Shown piece after piece: positions 35,940-47,880 of a stretch of 64,000 nucleotides of DNA; the first letter of the stretch is position 1; every line of letters starts with the position of its first letter. Under the pieces are notes generated by a model. That model was not told the origin of the DNA and made no database searches. It saw only the letters and a program-made list of their open reading frames with translations. The stretch is from Kryptolebias marmoratus (lineage: Eukaryota; Chordata; Actinopteri; Cyprinodontiformes; Rivulidae): the NCBI RefSeq assembly GCF_001649575.2, contig NC_051443.1, forward strand, positions 16,327,750-16,391,749, read 5' to 3'. A program made the translations under genes and the position numbers.

Positions 35940-36290
35940 TGGGGCGATTGAACGGCAGTGGCAGGGGAACTGACATCTAACATAAAGGTTAAGTGACATG
36001 TGGGGCACAATAAGGTCAGCATCGGCGTGTCACCCTTCCAGACCTCTCAGAAACGGGGCGGCAGGAAAAGGCCCCGTCAACTGCTTGCAGATGTGTCTGG
36101 ATGTATGTTTCACTGGCAAACACGTGGCAGGCACCGCGCTCTGATGGTACCGCCGGTCACTTCTAATCTGCTTCTTTCTGCCAGAAAGAGTTGCAACACT
36201 TCAGTCAGGACTTGTGTGTTAAATTTCAGAAACCCACCTCAAGTGTCTCTGACTCCAGACAAAATATTGTGACCAGGCTCCAGGTAACAT
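35940..36290. promoter_or_regulatory. candidate conserved non-coding element, CpG-enriched
   Basis: Several CpGs (CATCGGCGTG, GGGGCGGCAG, CACCGCGCTC, GGTACCGCCGGTC) within about 200 bp stand out from the desert. A 90-codon plus-strand frame (36000-36272) covers it but shows no family resemblance. It could be an enhancer or an unrecognised exon. Confidence 0.28.
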
Positions 36291-37249
36291 TTATTTAGTT
36301 CAGGTCAACTTTGATGATGAAAGTAAACTTTGTTACCATGCTTTAAATGGATAATCTACAACCTCAAGTCAGAAAAAACTAAAATTATACAGCATGACCT
36401 GATGTGTGAAAAATATCCTGGATTCTTGATGGAAAGTTGCTTTGTTTGTTTACCAAATACTTTTTTTGTATAGGTCATCCTGATAATATTGCAAAAGTTA
36501 TATATTGATAAAAAACTAAAGTAAATGAAAAGACAGTACTGAAGTTGAAGTACTCTGAAGCATTTTTATAAACCAGTTTTTTTATTTGTTTTTATGCCAC
36601 CATCTTGACCAGGAAAAAGAGTTGTTGTGGCTAAAGGGGATTTTTTTTGTTAAATGAAAGCAAAATAAAACATAAAAAGGCCTGAGAATCTTACATTGAT
36701 CACCACAAAGATAAAAAATGGGAGCTGCTCTAAGCTGCTCATAGAGGACACACTGAGGGCATCTGGTGGACAGGTAGGACAGCACACTGATCAACAGGAA
36801 CACCCAACAGAGTGATGGACATCAGAGTGACTTGAAGGGCAGAGAGGGCTTCTGTCTTTCACACTGTGACGCATGACTGTAATGGATCCTTTGAATGTGT
36901 TATTACTACCTGTCTTTCAATACAGATAGGTTTCAAGATTTCTTACTTTTGAGAGTAGCTTCACCAACTCATTTTCATTCCCCCTTAAATGTCAACAAGT
37001 TGACAGAGGAGAAGAGAGAAAACGAGATGGGTTCTTTTCTTACTGACAAAATGATGCAAATGATTGTGAGGGATTTCCCACCCATTTTTGTGGCACTTGA
37101 CAATAAAAGCTAAACAGCAACCTTGGCCTGAAATGAGGAGCAACATGTGTGTGTGTGTCATTTTGTGAAGTTAAAACCCAAACTCATTGGAAAAGGGGGG
37201 GGGGGGGAATTTTTGTCAATATCTTCTGTCCTCTCTCACATCTCTTTTT
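36291..37249. other. gene-free DNA ending in a 13-G run
   Basis: No exon is recognised. A mononucleotide run of 13 G is at 37195-37207, just before the next GC-rich island. Confidence 0.4.
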
Positions 37250-37620
37250 TTTCCACTAAGACAAGTCTTGTTTCTGCCTGATTGTGTGCGCCTATTGATT
37301 GACAACTGGCTCCAGAGCCACTCAGGCCTCTTAAAATACCAAGCCAAGGCTTCAAGTTTCAGGCCCCGGCCTCGGGCCCCGCTATTGTGTGCGTCTGGAG
37401 GGCTGGCTCCATTAGAGCCCAGCCCAGTCAGTCCCATTTAGGCTGCTTTGTGTATCTCCACCTTAGTCGCCTGCCTACTACCCACAGGGCCCCAGCTAGG
37501 TGGGGCTGACAGGGTGTCAACACTGACTAGAACATGGCATTTAGGAAGAGAGACAGGTAGACAGCACACAGGCCCAGACGCCTGCTGTGGCAGCAGCTCT
37601 TAAAAGTATTTCCTTTCTTA
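37250..37620. promoter_or_regulatory. candidate conserved non-coding element
   Basis: A GC-rich unique island (CAGGCCCCGGCCTCGGGCCC) with TATTGATTGACA (PBX/HOX-like TGATTGAC) and CTCCATTAGAGCCC. Opposed 73- and 84-codon frames mirror each other and look like composition effects. Confidence 0.3.
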
Positions 37621-38009
37621 CACATCTCACTCATCCTTTGTCTCACATGGTGTTGGCATTGGTGTTTTGTGTTTTTAGGGCTTTACAAGTTCCCCAGCTG
37701 AGTTGTTTGCAGGCAATATAACGCATATCTCTGTGAGAATCTGAAGAGCTCATAAATTGCATAAACTTACTACAACTTATAACTTATATTTTTCTTCATA
37801 AATACAATTCAGTGTTTTTGGTTTAACAATACTTACTCAAAGGTCAGCCAATACAGATCAGCACTGGTTTTATTGTGTTCAGCGCAATGATATAAAAAGT
37901 TTGCCTGTCACATACCAACAATATACTGACAATAGTAAGCTCACACACACATGCTTTTCATTCATGTGAGCTCAATGTGTCATCTCAACTGTCTGCCCTA
38001 CCTGACATT

Positions 38010-38290
38010 TTAATCAGGCTGAGTTGTTGCTTTGCCACATCCTCTTAGCCAACAGTCTCATCCGGAGAATGCGTGTAATGAAATTTGCCCTAAATCATGG
38101 ACATCAGGCTGGAGGTCCAAAAGGTTAAGAGGAGCACAGGGTCAGGTCCCATATAATGCTCCCTGGGCAGAATTAAAAGGGAAAGGCTTCCTTTGTCCGA
38201 GCCACCTCAGAGGTCAAGAAGGTCAGGAGGTCAGTGTCAGGGGAAGGCCCGGCTCTGCTACAGCGGCACACTATCAACGCAACCCATAGA
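38010..38290. promoter_or_regulatory. candidate conserved non-coding element
   Basis: Unique GC-richer sequence with several AGGTCA-like half-sites (AGAGGTCAAGAAGGTCAGGAGGTCAG, split here as AGAGGTCAAG, AAGGTCAGG and AGGTCAGTG, 38210-38240). These tandem AGGTCA cores could bind nuclear receptors. The frames present show no domain. Confidence 0.3.
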
Positions 38291-39079
38291 AAAAAAATCG
38301 AAACTTGCCTCACTAAAATTAGTGTTGTTTTTATGGTCAGGGTTCATCTGGGGGCACACTGACAAGATTCGCCATGGTTTAATCGGGAGAAGAATAAGTC
38401 CATCTATGCAAATATGTGTACTTTTGAGGTCAGAGGACAGCACCAGGACCTGAGACATTATTGTCAGTGACCACATGTGTTTGTATCTGAATCCAGATGA
38501 CAAAGGGACAAGAGGTTTTGGGGAGCAAATTGGATTCCCGTCAGACCCTCTGCTTATTGATAAAGATGACAGATGCTCGCATAAGCATGGTGAACCAGAT
38601 TCAGACGTTAACACAGTTAACTGCTATTTGCTCACAGAGCTATTATTCTAAATGGTATTATGGTGGGATGTGTGGCTGCAAGACATGTTGGTGTGTTCCT
38701 CATGGGCTCTGTTTGCATGTGTGTACAAGTTTTAATGCCTGAACTAGAAGCTGCTGGTTTCAATATTGAATGGGTGTACAGGCCAAATGGAAACTGTGGC
38801 AGCTGATTGAGACAAATGGTGTAGAGGTCTGACATCTCAACTGGGAGGGAGAAAGTGCAAAAGATGGACACACTCTGTATAATGATATCAAGCTGGATAA
38901 ATGCCACATTAGTGCCATTGTTGCCTGCAAGAACACACTGAAACATGCTTTACATAGATAGCTAATACAGCATTTAAAAGAAAAGCTCTAAAATTCTTTG
39001 AAAATGTCAAATATTAACTAGCATGTTCACTAAATCAAACCTGAATAAACAACAGAATCATCAGATAAAATAGTTTTAG
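38291..39079. other. gene-free DNA, nothing recognised
   Basis: Frames of 81-118 codons exist on both strands but overlap each other and resemble no family. No repeat is identified. Confidence 0.4.
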
Positions 39080-39430
39080 GCTGGCCTTTTGTCTTCAGGG
39101 CAGATCAAGAGATGTCTACCTTGTTTACTTGAAGTGACCCTCATTCTTCTCGTCCATCCCAAGAGCTCTCTGTCTCTGTCTCTGTCTTTCTCTTATCTGA
39201 CTGTCTGAGCTTGTTGACCCTACCTGAGTTGGTTAGTCATCCTTTCCAGGCGTCACTAAGGCAATTTCAGGGATGACCATAAATTAGCTGACAGGCTCTG
39301 CTATCAGTGAGTGACACATCCAACATCTAAGCAAAGTTTAATGGTGAGCTATAAACATTTATGAGTATACCTTTTGTGTGCAACCCTCCGCTCAAGTATC
39401 CCTCCGGACCTTTATCAGTGTCTCCTTATC
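39080..39430. promoter_or_regulatory. candidate conserved non-coding element
   Basis: Unique sequence around a short TCTCTG repeat (39168-39188), with CATAAATTAGCTGACAGGCT and CTTATCTGACTG (GATA- and MEIS-like cores). Enhancer-like by composition only. Confidence 0.25.
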
Positions 39431-40889
39431 AGGTACATGTTATTACAGATACAGTGAATAGAGACAAAATGGCCTCTTTTATTTCCCAGAATGGTTGGAC
39501 CCACATAACCTGTTGGTTAAGACTAGAGTCTGTCCTGTGAGTATTGATTTTGTCTACTTAGGTGATTTAATTGCTGTAGGTCGGAGGCACTGATAAGAGC
39601 AAAGAAAGGTGTGAAAAAGCAGCTTTGACATACATAAGACGTTTGTTCTGAGGAATATAAAAAAGTCCCAGAGATCTGTTTTTACAACACTCCTACTATG
39701 TAAACACTTAAATCAGATAAGGCTATAGAAAAATTGTAGAGTGGTGTAGACTTCAACCACTTACTTCAACTGTCAGAGGGTTTACATTAATAAATCTCAA
39801 GATCAACAATGTGCTAGGTTCTGAAAAGTAACAGCGAAAAAAGCACCTGATACTGGTTATAGTGTTATAGTGTTAAAACAACTCAAAGGCCCTTGAGACA
39901 CCAAAACTTGGTTGTGTGCACATCTTAAAAAATTGGATTTTTAATAATAAGTTATGATGGTTTATGCCTTATTTAATTACACACTTAGCAATAGCTGGAA
40001 CTTCAACATTAAGTCCAGTAGTCACCCTAATTTTAACCCTGTATAGCTAGCTCCAGCTTCATTCTTATACTTTAAATTTTATAACACTAAAACAACTGTA
40101 AATACAGTAAGTAAAACACATAACTCAAGTTTGTAAACTATGAAAAAATGCCAGAGGGACACAATGAAATTACAGCATGGCTTGAAAAGGTTGATTTGCA
40201 TTCAGAATATTTAGGGCTTTTTTCACCCACTTTTCAGTTGCCAGTGTTATGGTGGCAACATCACTGTCATCAAAAACACTTTGATTATATGAAAATTGAA
40301 ACAGCAAATAAAAGCATATAGTGGTAAATATGAACATACACTTATATGTCTATATTTACAAAACAGATTAGCATGTTAAACAACATATCATTACATTTAA
40401 TGTGTTAGAGAAAGCTCAGACCAATCAGGTTCATTTAGCTACATAATCTTTGCTTTCATTTTTAAAACTGTAGTTATTTGGCTAAATTTAGTCGTCAAAT
40501 TACTTTGTTAGTTTAGGAAATGTTTATTTGGTGAAAGACTTTTACAGCATTATTTTGATAAAAAAAACAAAAGTTGTAATCTGCATCAGGCCTGTTTTCC
40601 ATTTTATGTGTTTAGTGACAGGTATTGATGACATTGCCTTTTTGACAAAAAAAAAAACAAAAAACAAAATGCTGCTTTTGTGGTAAAACTTTCTATTTTA
40701 TGTCAGCTAACACAGAGCTAAACACCAGACTAGAGAGAAAGCACAAGGGGCTGTTTTTTTCTGGTGTGGTTCATGTGTTTTCCTTAGAAAGCGGTATTGT
40801 TGTGTATTTTTTATGTAAAATGATGATGTTTTATTGACCTCTTGAATAAAACCTTTCTAAATTACAAAAATTAAAAAAAAGGATTTTCT
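39431..40889. other. AT-rich DNA, nothing recognised
   Basis: No exon, RNA gene or named repeat. A-rich runs occur near 40645-40670. Confidence 0.45.
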
Positions 40890-41110
40890 GCACAGATTTG
40901 CGTGGCTTTGGATCAAAGATAATGTTGTACTGGGGGGCGAGTGAGAAAGCATGGGTTTAATTAGAGCGTCAACACCACCGTTCTGCACAGTCAAGCTGAT
41001 AAGAAGACGAGACAGATGACAGGAGGTGCACGAGGCTGGCTGGAGTCAGTCTTATCTCAGGGCGGAGAGAGACTGTAGCCGCCCTGGCTTCCTCACGCAA
41101 TGAAAGGAGG
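40890..41110. promoter_or_regulatory. candidate conserved non-coding element
   Basis: A GC- and CpG-enriched stretch with GGGTTTAATTAGAGCGTCAA (homeodomain core) and CTTTGGATCAAAGAT (TCF/LEF-like CTTTGATC on the opposite strand). No coding frame is present. Confidence 0.32.
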
Positions 41111-41739
41111 GGTAGTTGAGGAAGATATGGGGAAAAGCCGCAATAGTACGTTTACGTGTGAGTCATCATTCTACTCTTCTCGTGATTTTCAGATAGTCAG
41201 AACAAACTCTCACATGTCACACTGGAGTCAAAGGTTTGCTCAGTCACAATATCTCAGTGCCACCTTGTGTTGCAGTCTCTTCATGTGTTGGTTGAAGATT
41301 AGTTTGAACCCAATCACGGATCAAATAACCGAGAAATTTTTGTAAAAGCAGTTCCTCATCAACAAACTGCTTTGCAAGGTTAAAATTCTGTTGAATCAAT
41401 TAGCTGACTGTTTTCTCAATAAAGAAGGTATTGAATTTAAAATGTATCTACAGAATATACTTCATTCAGTATAAAATAATTTCTGTTTTTTAGACAGGTA
41501 AAGGGTTAGGATTGGAGAATTCTGTATTAAGTAGTTTGCTGTGATAAAAATAAAGAGGAATCAGATCGAGTGTGAGTAAGTTGATGACCATCTCTTTCTG
41601 TTTGTGTATGCTAACATTTATGATGATTTTAGTCTGTAAGTGAGACACCCATAAAAGAAAAAAAAAACTTATAGCACCACTGTATGTTGTGTGTGTGTGG
41701 GTGTGAAGGAGCTGTGTGTGTATGTGTGACGCTCTGGCT
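41111..41739. other. gene-free DNA, nothing recognised
   Basis: Short frames only. Short TG runs begin near 41689. Confidence 0.4.
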
Positions 41740-41904
41740 CCTTGCTGTCTGCGCCTTGCTCCCCGCCGCTCATTGCACACCACATTATTTTTAACCCGCT
41801 GCCTCCGAGAGGAAGCAGGAGACGCTTGGGCCTCTGAAGTCCGGCACAATGAGGAGTAAGCTCACACAGCACACAGTCACCAAGTCGCACACGTGCGCAT
41901 AAAC

Positions 41905-41907
<3 letters not shown>
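41740..41907. other. CpG-containing stretch before the CA repeat
   Basis: GTGACGCTCTGG, CTGCGCCTTGCTCCCCGCCG and GTCGCACACGTGCGC give a local CpG enrichment. The frames that cross it continue into the microsatellite and are not genes. Confidence 0.3.

Positions 41908-41982
<75 letters not shown>
41908..41982. repeat. (CA)n microsatellite, about 75 bp
   Basis: An uninterrupted CA dinucleotide tract. It creates long Cys-Val frames on the minus strand that are artefacts. Such tracts are Z-DNA-prone and polymorphic. Confidence 0.97.
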
Positions 41983-41983
<1 letters not shown>

Positions 41984-42147
41984 AGCTTTTGTCACCTGCT
42001 AACAGACACTGCTAGGCGAATACACACTTCAGCAGCACATATCCATTCTCCACCCCTGACTGACACACTCGACAATGCACTCTCAGATAGATGGCCTGCC
42101 TTACCTTGAGCCCCACCCATCTCCATCGTGGCGCTGCTTATCCCGGA

Positions 42148-42178
42148 TGACCCAGATCCAGCAGGTCATTCTGGGTCA
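42148..42178. promoter_or_regulatory. nuclear receptor half-site array (DR4 plus inverted half-site)
   Basis: TGACCCAGA (42148-42156) and TCTGGGTCA (42170-42178) form a perfect 9-bp inverted repeat with a 13-nt spacer. Inside, AGGTCA (42163-42168) and GGGTCA (42173-42178) make a direct repeat with a 4-nt spacer, the spacing used by thyroid hormone receptor and LXR heterodimers with RXR. Binding is inference. Confidence 0.4.
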
Positions 42179-42502
42179 GTGGGCTGTAAATGAACTGATA
42201 CTAATTACAGTAAACAGTACCAAGTTGGGGAATGTTTGTCTGAATGTGTGTTGGCATGTGTGCAAGTGCTGAAACTGGACTGGCTTAATTCATGGAAAAG
42301 CAAAGTTTGAGTTGTCAGCCTCAAGCGAGAATCATTCATGGTGATTGTCTTGGGCGATGGGGGTTGTGTGTTTTGGTTTCCCTCTCATCTTTGTCCTTAT
42401 ATCCACTTTTAAATACTTACATATTCTAATCTGAACATTTAGTCATTATTGACTACCGCCAAGAAAGATGGGAGATTGTGTAATTGCCTGTGTGTTTTTT
42501 TG

Positions 42503-43132
42503 TCTGTCTGTTAGCAAAATATCTCATGAACCAGTGGATGGATTTTAATGAAACTTTCAGAAAGTAATCATTAGACTGACATCACAATTCATTAACTTTT
42601 GGAGTCAATCATGTTCAAGATGACTGCCACAACTAAACAAATTTAGAAAACACAATAATGGTTATAACTCAATCAGTTGTAAAGATATGGATCTACATTT
42701 GGTGTAGTAGTAGTAGCTGAGAGTCATCTTCATCACATATTTAAGCACTAACGGATTACACAATATCTTTGTTTAAAACCATGACAGTAAGTGTTGCCCC
42801 AACACTGTCTGTCTGTTAGCAAAATACCTCATGAACTTGTGGACAGATTTTAATTAAACTTTCAAAATGTAATTATTGGACATAGACTTACAACTTATTA
42901 ACTTTTGGAGTCAACCCAAATCCAGATAGCTGCCATTTTTAATTGACCTTAGCAAACACTAAAATGGCTACAACTCAGTCAGTTCTGCAGATATTAAGCT
43001 AAAACTTGGTCTGGTAATAGCTGAGAGTCATCTGCATCACATACTCCGAGCACTAACAGATCACACAAGATCTTTGTTTAGAATTTTGACATGGAAGGCA
43101 GCGGGTGAAATGCATTCCTTCATGGAATGCTA
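42503..43132 (+). repeat. tandem-dimer interspersed repeat (units about 305 and 325 bp), plus strand
   Basis: Unit 1 (42503-42807) and unit 2 (42808-43132) both start TCTGTCTGTTAGCAAAATA and share TTTTGGAGTCAA, GCTGAGAGTCATCT, and CACAA(G/T)ATC(T)TTTGTTTA. Unit 2 alone has the terminal GCATTCCTTCATGGAATGC hairpin (43112-43130) followed by TAG. It is the same family as 20640-21209 and the tail at 54640-54692. The class is unknown to me. Confidence 0.7.
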
Positions 43133-43959
43133 GTTTTATTAGTATAGTGATTTTGTTTGCATTGTGCTGTTGCTGGTTTAGGCACCAGTAGCTTGAATAC
43201 TCAAAATGAATAGCTGATACTGAGCTGGATTTCATTTGTCATATTTGGGCAATATCACCTAAAATATTCCCTTGGAAGCAGGAAGACACCTGTTGATCTG
43301 GCATGTGATTGCCTTTCTCCATGCTGTCTAATTAACTTGACTCTCTGCAGCTCTCCCAATCAAATGCTCCCATGATGCCTTAGCAGAAAAGAGACTGAGT
43401 GGTGCCTTTCTAAATAGTTAGCCTTCTGCAGTGGGCGCACACACATGTAGAGAAACACATCCTCCCAGTCACTCAGTCAAGGCAGAAAATCAGATTGACT
43501 CCACCTCTAAAGGCAGTGCCACTGAAATCAGAATACAGATGAGGGAGCCCACAATTTCCAGAGCACTGCATCCACCACAAATGCTTCAGCCATGAAAACG
43601 TACACCCCCTTCCTTTCTCTTTCTTTCCTTTCTGACAGACACACATTAATCTAAGTACACACACTCATGCACAATCACTTGCAAAGGAAACTGATAAACA
43701 GAGAAAGCGATGGCTGGGGTAACATTGAAGGTAATTAAGTCCAGCCCTTCTTGTCTGAATCGATGAAATGAGGGGTCACAGGCCCTTCTCACGTTGCACT
43801 TTGCTGGTATGCTCTTTCTCAAACCCTATCTATCTCTCTAGCCTTTATTTCTCTACAAGTCCTGGCATTCATGTAATGTTTGTTTATATGGGTCTCTCAA
43901 GTGTTCACTAGATATTATTAGCAGTTGTGATTTGCTCACTTTTGCCTTATGTGCTTTTC
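43133..43959. other. gene-free DNA, nothing recognised
   Basis: Small frames only. No repeat is named and no RNA gene is seen. Confidence 0.4.
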
Positions 43960-44340
43960 TTGTGGCAGCCTTCAGTTCTCTCCACGAGGGCTGATGTCGA
44001 CATCCTGCTTCACAGTCTGTCCAGCCGCCACAGTGTGTAGCCAAACGCCCTGAAAGTGTCTGCCACATTGTTCTCCCACTTGAAAGTCAGCAAAGCTTTG
44101 TCAGCGTCCTCTCCTGAAGTCCTTTATCGTATTCACACGCTGTGCTGTATTTTTAGCCCATCCAAGTTTGCTCCCTTTGTTCCGGCAATTCTTGAGCAAT
44201 CTTTCAGACCTCCCCACCTCCGCCATTGTATTTTTAGACAAAGGTGAAAAATGGCAGAGCTGATGGAGAATAATAAAAGACCTTCCCCGGGATGAGGGTT
44301 GGGTCCGTCTGATGGACGGAGCAGAGCCTTGACACAAAAT
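43960..44340. promoter_or_regulatory. candidate conserved non-coding element
   Basis: GC-richer unique sequence with CpGs (TGTCGACATCC, CAGCCGCCAC, CCTCCGCCATTG) and a pair of GTATTTTTAG segments (44147 and 44228) about 80 bp apart. Frames of 63-78 codons show no domain. Enhancer-like by composition. Confidence 0.27.
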
Positions 44341-46259
44341 TTGTCAGAGAGCAGTGAACTTGGCCTTACACTGCAGTATAGTCAGGACAGATCCAATTGT
44401 TTATTAAATAAATCAAATAACCAAACAAACAGAAAACAAAATTAACATTTTCTGTTAAACAAAAGCGTAAGAATACAATACAATAAATCCAGAAACTATC
44501 AAAACCCTCTTTATCTGTGATTTAATTGTGTGGTCAATTAAATGTTCTAAACTTTACATTTGTTTATGCTGAAAAAAGAACATAACACAAGGTTTGGACT
44601 GTATTTGCCTTTAAATTGATGCATGTGCACATTTCCCTTTTGTAGTGATGATATGGTGAAAGACAATGCTTACATAATAAAGTATGAGGTTCATGCAAAG
44701 TGCAAAGGGTATTTTATCTAATTTCTTATCAACAATTATCTGTATCAAGGAATTGTGGAAAACTGTGAATAGTGGTACTTACTGAGCAGTCACTAACTTA
44801 CATAACCTTAGGTCATGAGGTCAGTACAACAGAAAACTCCTTTATATTTTCTTAAATTGTGTTATTTAGTTTGACACCAAGTACCTCCACCATAAAAGGT
44901 CATGCTATTGGCATGATTAGTTCCTAACAAACAATGGATCATGAGCTGTTGTGAAAATATATAAATGTCACTGTTTGTTTGCCTGCAATGTAATGTAAAA
45001 TCTACCAAGCAGACATACCCGTTTACATAAGCAGATAAACTCATTTCTTGTTAAAAAGAAGTTCTGGTTATGGCAGGAAATCCTCTTGAAGATTACCCCC
45101 CAAAAATAAGCTGACATCAATTTAAAGCAACAGGTAGGCAAACAATCAATCAAACAAGGTCATCTCAAAATTTTACTGTTTTACATTTCACACCGATAAA
45201 GTAGAATTTTGATACACAAATAGATTGGTGTAACAGTTTGACGGTTTACTTGTTGTGCACATGGCTATAATTGAGCACCTAAAAAGTTTAAATCTCAGCG
45301 TAACAAATGGATTCACTCCATAGGGAACAATGTAATCAACATATTTTTTTCCCAAAATTATTTATTTACGTTATGCAGCCTTAAACGTGATAAAGAAGGA
45401 GAAGTTGGGTCAGTGGGGGAAGAATCAAGTCACTACCTAAACAATCCTTGTTAAGGCAACCGTGTTTCATTTCCTGGTGCCTGCCTTAGTTCCCCTTAAA
45501 TGGCATTACCTATTGAAGCCAGTTAAATCACCGACAGCAGTATGATTAGAAAGCCACTGAGAAACCAGAGTCTGGGCAACAAACATGGACTAGCTTTTAA
45601 TTCAATTTATCTACGTAAACATACACATCTGCTTCTGATTCACTGCAAATTTTCAAGATGTATTTTACGGCTTTGACAGAAAAGTTTGAGCTCAATTTAC
45701 TGTCGAACTAAAAAACACTCCCTCCCTCATGAAGCATCTACATGGGGATATTGATCATTTTGCTCATAATCAGGTCTAAGATAGTAAGTGCAACATAAAA
45801 CAGTACATAAAATGTAGTCCTAATGGTGCATTAAAGATCAAAGATAGCTGTATTAAACCGGAGGATATAAATTTCTCTGATAGGTTTGCGGTCAATGAAG
45901 ATATATGGTTTCTGTATCTGAGTAAAAAATACATGTGATGAATGAGTATGTTTGTGCTACCTCATAGTTTTTGCTCTTTTGTAGAAATTCACATAAAAAA
46001 ACAATCTCTAAAATTATCATATGCCTGATCACCTTTTTACTCATTTGAAACAGAACTAATATGCATAATACATAAAATATACATGTTTAATGAACAATAA
46101 AGACAACATCCAAAGGCTGGTTTGCCTACATTTTGATTTTTGCTTCATTTTTGGGAAAATAAAAAAACTTGACCTGATGGTAGGGTTTTGGCCTAGAAAA
46201 TAAGTAACTCATTATGAAAATAAAAAAAGTACAGTCAGTTTTTGTTGATGAATCTAAAC
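44341..46259. other. AT-rich gene-free DNA with one denser patch
   Basis: No exon is recognised. A unique, less AT-rich patch at about 45440-45600 (CCTTAAATGGCATTACC, GTATGATTAGAAAGCC) could be a small regulatory element. The remainder is featureless. Confidence 0.35.
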
Positions 46260-46640
46260 ATATTCACAAAAGTCATGGAGCTGCAATGAACAGATGGATG
46301 CTGGAGGGCATCAGCTGTGGCCCATTAGACAGGTCACCACGCTAGCCATTGTCACCGGCCTCGTGTCTACATTCTCAGGTCATGTTCTGGAAGTACAGGG
46401 TCACACCCCCACCCCCACCCCTTCACTTCAACCCCCTCCAATGAGTTAGAAGCCAAACATGATGTAATTACACCCATTTAGCTGGGAACTCACCATAAGT
46501 CTGGTAAATGGTTTTTTTTTTGTGATTCTTTTCACAGACAAAGCTCCTCAAAGGAAGATGATGAGCTGTTTGAATTACAGGCCTACAGTATGTGACAGCT
46601 GGGTGATCAGGAGGCATTAGGAGCAGACGGTGAAAACAGT
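46260..46640. promoter_or_regulatory. candidate conserved non-coding element with G4-prone minus strand
   Basis: Unique sequence with TTTGAATTACAGGCCTACAG and GATGTAATTACACCCATTTA. The plus strand has CCCCC (46406-46410), CCCCC (46412-46416), CCCC (46418-46421) and a fourth C run near 46432, so the minus strand could form a G-quadruplex. No coding frame is present. Confidence 0.32.
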
Positions 46641-46879
46641 GCTTTCCTTCTTTGTTATTTAAATGTAATTTTATTTATTGCCTTTAAAATATTTTATGAT
46701 TTAAGTTGTCCTGTTTTAGTACTTTTAGTGCCAAAACAGGAAAACAATTTCCCCATATGTTGCCATATTACAACATGCATGGTAAGCCACAGAAATACCA
46801 CAGATCATTAGGGTGTTATCTGTAGCTGAATCAAAGAGTGGGAAAAGTGTAACAAATCCTTGGTGCTTTCAGTATGATA

Positions 46880-47110
46880 AGCCTCATTTATCAATGAGAG
46901 TATGGCTGGCCCATTAACAACCACGCTCCATTAGCACTATCTGCAAAGCTTTTATAAGGCCTTGTCTGCCCACATCTGTATGTTTGGGAGAGGAAATCAT
47001 TAAACATTGTTTGTGTGAGACTTGAGCAGCATTTGAAGCTATCTAACAGCTTGGTCATATTCTCAGGGGCCCCTCTGGTGAGGATATGGTGAGTGTTTTG
47101 ATTTCCATTG
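46880..47110. promoter_or_regulatory. candidate conserved non-coding element
   Basis: Unique sequence with GGCCCATTAACAACCACGCT, CTTTTATAAGGCC and GAAATCATTAAAC. It overlaps a 127-codon minus-strand frame (46891-47274) with no family resemblance. An enhancer is more likely than an exon, but neither is proven. Confidence 0.27.
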
Positions 47111-47329
47111 AGAAGGAGTGAAATAAATGCTGAAATGCTTCTAATTTCCTGTCCAGCCTGTCTGTTTGGACAGTATGTGCTAATTTTAAGTTGGGCAGGT
47201 AACAACAAGCAATGTATAGGCAAACTTTGACTGCCTTGAGTTTGTTTTGGTTTGAACTGAAACTCTTTGTACACCTGGGTTTGAATATTTATCTTCTTCT
47301 CTGCTCATTTTCAGAAGTTCTGTCAAGAT

Positions 47330-47880
47330 TGGTGCAAATTGTTGGTGGACAGTTGTAGACAATGTTAGGTGTCTTCAAGGATGTTAAATTATAGAAATGT
47401 CAAAGCTCTGACTGTATGACTCCTGATTATTCCCAGTTCTGTTTTGCTTGTGTACTTGGTGTCAAGAAGATGGATGATCAGAGAAGAATGAATTCCTGTG
47501 CGCTATTAGGCAGGTTTTTATCACAAACATCTTTGTTCAACTTTCGTTTCAACCCTGACTCTGAGTAACCTGAAAAACAATCCAGAGCATGAAACTGTCA
47601 CCACCATGCTTCACTGTTGGGATGACAGGTGATGAGCAGTACCTGAATTCCTCCAGATGCAAAGATTAAAAGCCATAGAATTTCATTAGAACTTGACTTT
47701 TACATATTTGATCATGTTTTCTGCAAATTCTAAGTGATTTTTACAATTCTTTCACTGAGTAAAGTCATCAGTTTGTGTACTCTAGTGCCATATACTAGAC
47801 GTGAGTGAAATTCTGTTGAGATATATTGTACTGGGTGTTTTTGGCTTCTCTACTCATGAACGCTTTAGTAAAAAGGCTAA
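47330..47880 (-). mobile_element. Tc1-type transposon remnant, minus strand
   Basis: GCATGAAACTGTCACCACCA followed by TGCTTCACTG (47588-47617) is the reverse complement of the Tc1 segment encoding VKHGGGSIM. Upstream, TCCTGTGCGCTATTAGGCAG and GTTTTTATCAC match the repeat's GTGCGCTCTGGAGCAGGTTTTCATCA. Downstream, CAGGTGATGAGCAGTACCTG and TTCCTCCAGA also match. Frame breaks are many, so it is inactive. The outer limits are approximate. Confidence 0.7.

Noticed and set aside
41669..41995. Cys-Val-rich minus-strand frames of 63-108 codons
   Set aside because: They are translations of the (CA)n microsatellite.
42026..42045. U6 snRNA-like start (CTTCAGCAGCACATATCC)
   Set aside because: It resembles the U6 5' region for about 18 bases, but the following sequence does not match U6, so it is a chance match or a tiny fragment.
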